10,113 bases of DNA from Eubacterium sp. (GTDB lineage Bacteria; Bacillota; Clostridia; Peptostreptococcales; Anaerovoracaceae). The stretch spans positions 1 through 10,113 of the forward strand of contig JAFOKI010000107.1 in the NCBI GenBank assembly GCA_017419895.1, given 5' to 3'. How positions within the stretch are numbered: the stretch's first letter is position 1; every line of letters starts with the position of its first letter. The translations under genes and the position numbers were made by a program. The notes below the pieces were generated by a model. It saw only the letters and a list, made by a program, of their open reading frames with translations. It searched no databases and was not told where the DNA came from. Of the stretch, positions 5,931-10,113 are shown piece by piece.

Positions 5931-7840
5931 CATTTCAACATTTCCCCGTACTTGCCGTAATGATCCTTTTCATCTCGGCGTTCCTGGTCGCGATTTTCGG
6001 CAACAGAAACAACACGATCAGATACGCGATCACAATGATCGCAACGACCGTTTCCGCGGGTCTCATCTACTCGCTGATCCCGGAAGTAATGCTTAAGGGC
6101 ACGGTAATATCTTACTGGATGGGCAGCTGGGAACCGGTATCCGGATACGCTATCGGTATCGGTTACGAAGTCGATGCGCTCGGTCTCTTCTTCGGACTCC
6201 TGGTCGTAACGACTTTCTGGCTCTCAAGCCTTTACTCGATCGGATACACTAAGGGCGATAAGAATCGCGGCCAGTATTGCTCGCTGTTCCTGATGCTCTC
6301 GGCATCCGTACTCGGTCTCACGATGACAGGCGACATATTCAACCTGTTCATCATGATCGAAATCATGACATTCTCGGCTGTAGCGCTCACCGCGTTCCGT
6401 TCGGAATCCGAAGGAGCACTTGAAGCCGCAATGAAATACCTGGTCATCGGTTCGGCCGGATCGAGCATGACGCTCACCGGTATCGCGATGCTGTACGGCC
6501 AGTGCCACACACTGAACATGGCGCAGCTCTCGGCGCTCCTGCCTGAGAACATGACTCCGACAAGCGTTATGGCTCTCGGTCTCATGATTGCGGGATTCGG
6601 AGTAAAGAGCTTCATCGTTCCGTTCCATACACCGGCTGCCGACGCTTACGCTGCGGCTCCGACATCGATCTCGATGGTATTCTCCGGAATGGTCAACAAA
6701 GCCGGCGTATACGGCTTGATCCGTGTGATCTACATCCTCTTCAGAGCTATGGACCACACGACGCTCCAGGTACTCCTCGTGATCTTCGGCGCGGTAACCA
6801 TGTTCGTAGGCGTTACAATGGCGCTCACACAGCATGAGTTCAAGAGACTTCTCGCGTTCCACTCCATCTCACAGATAGGATATGTGATCACGGCAGTGGG
6901 TCTCGGAACAGCACTCGGCGTAACGGGCGGTCTGTTCCACGCGATGAACCACACTTTGTTCAAAGGCCTGCTCTTCCTCGCAGCCGGCGCTGTGCTCAAG
7001 CAGGCGGGAACGACAGACCTCGACAAGCTCGGCGGTCTCTCGAAGAAAATGCCGCAGACGACGTTCTGCTTCCTGATCGGCGCAGCCGCCATCTCCGGTC
7101 TGCCCCCGTTCAACGGCTTTGTATCGAAGTGGATGATCTATCAGGCAACGTTCACAAAGGCTGTCGAGTCCGGCAATTTCGTGTTCGTCATCGCCACGAT
7201 CACGGCTCTCATCGTATCGGTAATGACACTCGCATCCTTCGTGAAAGTCACGCAGGCCGTATTCTTCGGCCAGCTCCATGAGGAGCACAAAGACGTCAAA
7301 GAAGCCGATAAGACGATGCTCATCCCGATGTACATCATGTCCGCTCTTTGCGTGCTCGGCGGTGTGTTCTACAATTTCGTGAACAAGATGCTTCTGCACC
7401 CGGCAACGGAAGCAGTAGTGAACGTGACGAGCTACATCGACAAGATGATGGGCGAAGGATATGCCGCTTCCAAGGGCGTAGCCAACATCACGGTCGAGCC
7501 GGTAACATTCAGTTTCTGGAATCCGATCGTATGGCTCGTGCTGTTCGGAGTAGTCTTCATCGCGGCTGCTATCGTGATCCTCGCAGGAAAGAGCGACAGA
7601 GGAACCATCCTCGCTTCCGGCGAAAAATACAATGCCAAGTACGCTACGTTCTTCTCTGGTGAGAAAGAAATGTACTCGCATGTCGGTGGCTCGGACCTGT
7701 TCTGGGGATTCAAGACGAACTGGAAGAAATACTACGAAGTTCTCCAGGGACTCCATTCCGGTATTGTTACTGATTACGCGATCATGACGGTAATAGCCTC
7801 GGCTATCATAATCGTCTGCGTGTTCATATTTATGCTGTAG
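5927..7840 (+). CDS. mbhH: MrpD/NuoN-like antiporter subunit with a C-terminal MbhI-like extension (MbhH-MbhI fusion)
   Basis: This 637-residue protein is the main ion-pumping subunit of the complex. The first 500 or so residues form the antiporter fold with its key charges: E145 in IMIEIM (helix 5), K227 in GFGVKSF (helix 7), VPFHTPAADAY (231-241), K258, H338, H342 and K346, and K401 in FVSKW. MrpD and MbhH are normally about 490-520 residues. Here there is an added hydrophobic helix (about 532-553), a polar, probably amphipathic stretch (about 565-612, containing SHVGGSDLFWGFK), and a final helix (about 614-636). That helix-lateral-helix order resembles the separate MbhI subunit of archaeal Mbh and the C-terminus of NuoL, and no separate mbhI gene is present. 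I infer a fusion. The start overlaps the MrpC-like stop as ATGA, after AAGGAGG at 5912-5918. Confidence 0.93.
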   Translation: MTFQHFPVLAVMILFISAFLVAIFGNRNNTIRYAITMIATTVSAGLIYSLIPEVMLKGTVISYWMGSWEPVSGYAIGIGYEVDALGLFFGLLVVTTFWLSSLYSIGYTKGDKNRGQYCSLFLMLSASVLGLTMTGDIFNLFIMIEIMTFSAVALTAFRSESEGALEAAMKYLVIGSAGSSMTLTGIAMLYGQCHTLNMAQLSALLPENMTPTSVMALGLMIAGFGVKSFIVPFHTPAADAYAAAPTSISMVFSGMVNKAGVYGLIRVIYILFRAMDHTTLQVLLVIFGAVTMFVGVTMALTQHEFKRLLAFHSISQIGYVITAVGLGTALGVTGGLFHAMNHTLFKGLLFLAAGAVLKQAGTTDLDKLGGLSKKMPQTTFCFLIGAAAISGLPPFNGFVSKWMIYQATFTKAVESGNFVFVIATITALIVSVMTLASFVKVTQAVFFGQLHEEHKDVKEADKTMLIPMYIMSALCVLGGVFYNFVNKMLLHPATEAVVNVTSYIDKMMGEGYAASKGVANITVEPVTFSFWNPIVWLVLFGVVFIAAAIVILAGKSDRGTILASGEKYNAKYATFFSGEKEMYSHVGGSDLFWGFKTNWKKYYEVLQGLHSGIVTDYAIMTVIASAIIIVCVFIFML

Positions 7841-7856
7841 GAAGGGGGATACAGAA

Positions 7857-8819
7857 ATGACAGGACCATTCGATATTCTGAAATACGCGTTCTATATCCT
7901 GATATTCCCCGGTGCTCTGTTCACGTCGGTGGTCGGGCTTTGGCTCGCAGGTGTAGACAGAAAAGTTATAGCTCACATGCAGAAGCGTATCGGACCGCCG
8001 CTGCGTCAGCCGATTTACGACTTCTTCAAACTCATGGGAAAAGAAACGATCATCCCGCGCGCCGCGAACAAGCTCGTGTTCCTCGGCGCACCGGTGATAG
8101 ACTTCATCTCTCTCGCGATAATCATGCTGTTCATTCCGATCTTCGGTTTCACCGCTGTATCGGGAAGCGCCGACCTGATCGTCATCCTCTATCTGGTAAC
8201 GATTTCGGGAGTCGCTCTGATTGTCGGAGGATCGTCGTCCGGTTCGCCTTATGCCGGCATCGGTATATCGCGTGAAATGGTAACGATGATGTCGTATGAG
8301 CTGCCGTTCGTCCTCGTGCTTCTCGCTGTAGCGAAGAAGGTTGGAGGCACTTCGCTCGTATTCTCGATGGATGCGATAGCGAACTGGCAGGCAACCAACG
8401 GATCGCTTCTGTTCCAGTGGAGCATGATCCCGGCAGCCATCGCGTTCCTGATCATCATCCCGGCGGAAGTCGGCATGCAGCCGTTCGACGTCGCGGAAGC
8501 TGAGACAGAGATCTGCGAAGGACCGCTCATTGAGTATTCGGGAGCTCCGCTCGGAATGTTCAAGCTTTGTACGGCGATGAAAATGATCGTCATGACGGGA
8601 CTTTTCACATCGCTGTTCCTGGGCGGTATCCGCACAGGCATCATGCCGCTTGACGCAGTCCTCTTCGTCGTTATCTGCACGGTCGTGACAGTCATTTGCA
8701 TAACGACGGTGCACGCCATAACGGCACGTCTCAAGATCGAGCATCTGTTCAAGTTTTTCTGGACAGTCGTGGCAGGTCTCGCTCTTACGAGCCTGATCCT
8801 CGTCTGGCTTGGTCTGTAG
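7857..8819 (+). CDS. mbhM: NuoH-like membrane anchor subunit (MbhM family)
   Basis: This 320-residue, roughly eight-helix protein is the NuoH/ND1-like subunit that joins the hydrogenase arm to the membrane pump. Conserved parts are KRIGPPLRQPIYDFFKL (43-59), SPYAGIGISREM (130-141), and the long cytoplasmic loop QPFDVAEAETEICEGP (208-223) running into EYSG (226-229). The acidic residues in that loop (D211, E214, E216, E218 and E221) correspond to the charged path between the active site and the membrane in complex I relatives. A GAAGGGGG site follows the MrpD-like stop and precedes the ATG by about 8 bases. Length and motifs are normal for the family. Confidence 0.95.
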   Translation: MTGPFDILKYAFYILIFPGALFTSVVGLWLAGVDRKVIAHMQKRIGPPLRQPIYDFFKLMGKETIIPRAANKLVFLGAPVIDFISLAIIMLFIPIFGFTAVSGSADLIVILYLVTISGVALIVGGSSSGSPYAGIGISREMVTMMSYELPFVLVLLAVAKKVGGTSLVFSMDAIANWQATNGSLLFQWSMIPAAIAFLIIIPAEVGMQPFDVAEAETEICEGPLIEYSGAPLGMFKLCTAMKMIVMTGLFTSLFLGGIRTGIMPLDAVLFVVICTVVTVICITTVHAITARLKIEHLFKFFWTVVAGLALTSLILVWLGL

Positions 8820-8838
8820 AGGAAAGGGAGGTACGGAA

Positions 8839-9285
8839 TTGTTTAAAGATCTGATTAAGAAAAGCGCCACCAAATCACCGTGGCTCTATCATATCAACAC
8901 CGGTTCGTGCAACGGCTGCGACATCGAACTCGTCGCATGCCTGACTCCGCGTTACGACGCAGAGAGATTCGGATTCAAACTTGCCGGCACACCGAGACAT
9001 GCGGACATAGTGGTCGTTTCCGGCCCGGTAACTTCGCAGTCGAGAGACCGTCTCGTCAGGACGCTCGAGCAGGTACCCGAACCCAAGTGTGTCGTAACGA
9101 TCGGTTCGTGCCCGCAGTCCGGGAACGTATTCAAAGGCAGCTACTCGGTTGAGGCTCCTGTCGAGAAGTTCGTTCACGTCGACGTTGCGGTCGCGGGCTG
9201 CACACCCAAACCCGAGGCTATTATGGAAGGACTGTATCAGGCTGCCCTGATACTCCAGAAGAAGAGGGAGGAAATGTACAAATGA
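8839..9285 (+). CDS. mbhJ: Group 4 hydrogenase small subunit (NuoB-like, MbhJ/EchC family)
   Basis: This 148-residue NuoB-like protein holds the single [4Fe-4S] cluster that hands electrons to the NiFe site. The four ligands are C24 and C27 in TGSCNGCDIE (21-30), C91 in GSCPQSG (89-95) and C121 in GCTPKPE (120-126). The CxxC arrangement with a following glutamate is typical of hydrogenase small subunits; complex I NuoB has adjacent cysteines instead. Start choice: TTG at 8839, preceded by GGGAGG at 8826-8831 with 7 bases between. An earlier in-frame TTG at 8809 lies inside the MbhM coding end and would translate the ribosome binding site, so it is rejected. The stop overlaps the next ATG. Confidence 0.94.
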   Translation: MFKDLIKKSATKSPWLYHINTGSCNGCDIELVACLTPRYDAERFGFKLAGTPRHADIVVVSGPVTSQSRDRLVRTLEQVPEPKCVVTIGSCPQSGNVFKGSYSVEAPVEKFVHVDVAVAGCTPKPEAIMEGLYQAALILQKKREEMYK

Positions 9286-9842
9286 TGCTTCCGTTTTTAG
9301 AGACAGCGATCTCGAATCTGTTTCATAAACCCAGCACCGAGCAGTTCCCCAACCCTGAACAGATGGGTCTCGGCAAATACCGCGGAAGAATAGCGTTCGA
9401 TCCCGAAAAGTGCATCGACTGCGGAAAATGCATAGCGGTCTGCTCGCCTATCGCGATCACGAGGACAGAAGAGGCTGCGGAAGGTGGCAAGTACATCACC
9501 AGAAGCTTCGACCTCACGAGCTGCACGTTCTGCGGAACATGCGCCGACTTCTGCGACGAAGGTTCTATCCAGATGACAAACGACTTCCATATGGTAGCCG
9601 AAGATCCGAAAGATCTCGTCGTCTCTGGTACGACCTTCAAGAAGGACATCACCGGCGTCGTGACATGCGATCTCGATGGCTGCATCTTCTGCGGACTCTG
9701 CATGAGAAACTGCCCGCAGGGCGTCATCAAAGTCGACCGTCCCAACAAGACATGGGAAATCGATCTCGACAGCTGCGTAAAATGCGGCATCTGCATAGGC
9801 AAGTGCCCCAAGAAGGTGCTTTCCTTCCAGGAACCCGCTTAA
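9282..9842 (+). CDS. mbhN: Ferredoxin-like electron-input subunit with four 4Fe-4S motifs (MbhN/NuoI family plus extra dicluster domain)
   Basis: This 186-residue protein is the expected entry point for electrons from reduced ferredoxin. An N-terminal helix (about 1-18) resembles the membrane-surface helix of NuoI. Motif 1 is C44/C47/C50/C54 and motif 2 is C81/C84/C87/C91; together with the following NDFHMVAEDPKDL (100-112) these match the NuoI/MbhN core. A further complete pair follows: C134/C137/C140/C144 and C165/C168/C171/C175. Archaeal MbhN and EchF have only two clusters. The last cysteine is followed by proline in motifs 3 and 4 but by Ser55 and Asp92 in motifs 1 and 2. I infer a fused second 8-iron ferredoxin domain (about residues 120-186) that lengthens the electron wire. 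The ATG overlaps the previous stop; GGGAGG at 9266-9271 is the ribosome binding site. It is the last gene before the terminator. Confidence 0.94.
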   Translation: MMLPFLETAISNLFHKPSTEQFPNPEQMGLGKYRGRIAFDPEKCIDCGKCIAVCSPIAITRTEEAAEGGKYITRSFDLTSCTFCGTCADFCDEGSIQMTNDFHMVAEDPKDLVVSGTTFKKDITGVVTCDLDGCIFCGLCMRNCPQGVIKVDRPNKTWEIDLDSCVKCGICIGKCPKKVLSFQEPA

Positions 9843-9854
9843 TAGAGTTTATGC

Positions 9855-9894
9855 AACAAAGTCTGCCGCCGCGCGAAAGCGCGGCGGCTTTGTT
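9855..9894 (+). terminator. Strong intrinsic terminator at the end of the hydrogenase operon
   Basis: A perfect 10-bp GC-only stem is formed by GCCGCCGCGC (9865-9874) and GCGCGGCGGC (9879-9888), closed by a GAAA tetraloop. It is followed by a T-rich tail (TTTGTT). The flanking AACAAA (9855-9860) can pair with TTTGTT (9889-9894), leaving a 4-base bulge. The A-rich left and T-rich right sides would allow some termination from either direction. It begins 12 bases after the MbhN stop, so it plausibly ends the whole transcript. Confidence 0.88.
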
Positions 9895-9920
9895 ATGTCC
9901 GAGGCGGCAGCCGGGGTCTG

Positions 9921-10113
9921 CATGCATGCGGCAAGGGCAAGAAATACCAAAAACTCATTACCGTGACAGGGAAGACAACTACAGTCAAGAAGGTTGCAGG
10001 AAAGAAACTCGCAAAAGGCAAGTACTACAAGTTCCTCATGGTAGCAGTCGATTCAGCGGGCAAAGTCGTTACGACGTCAAAGACCGTCCACGCGGCAACT
10101 CTCGGCGGAAAAG
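9921..10113 (+). pseudogene. 5'-truncated fragment of a lysine-rich Ig/FN3-like surface-protein domain, running off the right edge
   Basis: From about 9927 one frame encodes a coherent domain end: CGKGKKYQK, then TVTGKTTT, KKLAKGKYYKFLMVAV and SKTVHAATLGGK. This pattern of short beta strands rich in Lys, Thr, Gly and Tyr is typical of the repeated Ig/FN3-like modules in secreted or wall-attached proteins of clostridia (recognised by pattern, not by search). The frame is open to the window edge. It has no ribosome binding site, no ATG before the domain and no signal peptide, and the terminator ends only about 30 bases upstream, so the N-terminal half of the domain is missing. An adjacent frame from ATG 9895 stops at 9964-9966 and may hold a short piece of the missing part, which would mean a frameshift near 9917-9927. 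It could be a gene remnant, the tail of a rearranged gene, or an assembly join. No function can be given. Confidence 0.5.

Noticed and set aside
3287..7840. A stand-alone Mrp Na+/H+ antiporter unrelated to the hydrogenase.
   Set aside because: The NuoL-like part of MrpA is missing, separate MbhD- and MbhE-like genes are present, and NuoH-, NuoB- and NuoI-like genes follow within the same operon. This is the Mbh arrangement.
9895..9966. A short gene from ATG 9895 just after the terminator.
   Set aside because: It is 23 codons long with no ribosome binding site, and it overlaps the coherent domain frame. At most it is part of a frameshifted remnant.

Overview
The window is almost entirely one forward-strand operon for a membrane-bound, ferredoxin-linked [NiFe] hydrogenase of group 4. 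It is of the Mrp-linked type (Mbh-like, group 4d in the usual scheme). It runs from a promoter at the left edge to a strong intrinsic terminator near 9.9 kb. The host is probably an anaerobic Firmicute (Clostridia/Eubacteriales). This rests on the strong AGGAGG ribosome binding sites, the sigma-A-like promoter, the clostridial style of the Hyp proteins, and a lysine-rich Ig/FN3-like surface-protein fragment at the right edge of a kind common in gut clostridia. The taxonomic call is an inference; no rRNA gene or marker gene is present.

Layout: (1) 89-1386, maturation genes hypC and hypD. (2) 1386-2866, the NuoC-like subunit (MbhK) and the catalytic NuoD-like large subunit (MbhL) with all four nickel-binding cysteines. 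(3) 2870-3211, hypA, the nickel chaperone, inserted inside the structural operon. (4) 3212-3286, the only sizeable gap, with a perfect 14-bp palindrome. (5) 3287-7840, the Mrp-like ion-translocating membrane module in the order E, F, G, MbhD, MbhE, B, C, D. (6) 7857-9842, the NuoH-like anchor (MbhM), the NuoB-like small subunit (MbhJ) and a ferredoxin-like subunit (MbhN). (7) 9855-9894, terminator. (8) about 9921-10113, a surface-protein fragment without a visible start, running off the edge.

How it works together (family knowledge applied to these genes): reduced ferredoxin passes electrons to the iron-sulfur clusters of MbhN, then to the [4Fe-4S] cluster of MbhJ, then to the NiFe site of MbhL, where protons become H2. 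The energy released drives ion pumping through MbhM and the Mrp-like subunits, giving a Na+ or H+ gradient. HypC, HypD and HypA assemble the Fe(CN)2CO group and deliver nickel. HypB, HypE and HypF are not in the window and must be encoded elsewhere.

The complex departs from the archaeal Mbh plan in several ways. The ferredoxin subunit has four complete 4Fe-4S motifs instead of two. The MrpD-like subunit carries a C-terminal extension of about 110 residues that looks like a fused MbhI (lateral-helix subunit). The catalytic subunits are split between the two ends of the operon. The large subunit ends three residues after its last nickel-binding cysteine, so it has no peptide to be cleaved. HypD lacks the usual N-terminal segment.
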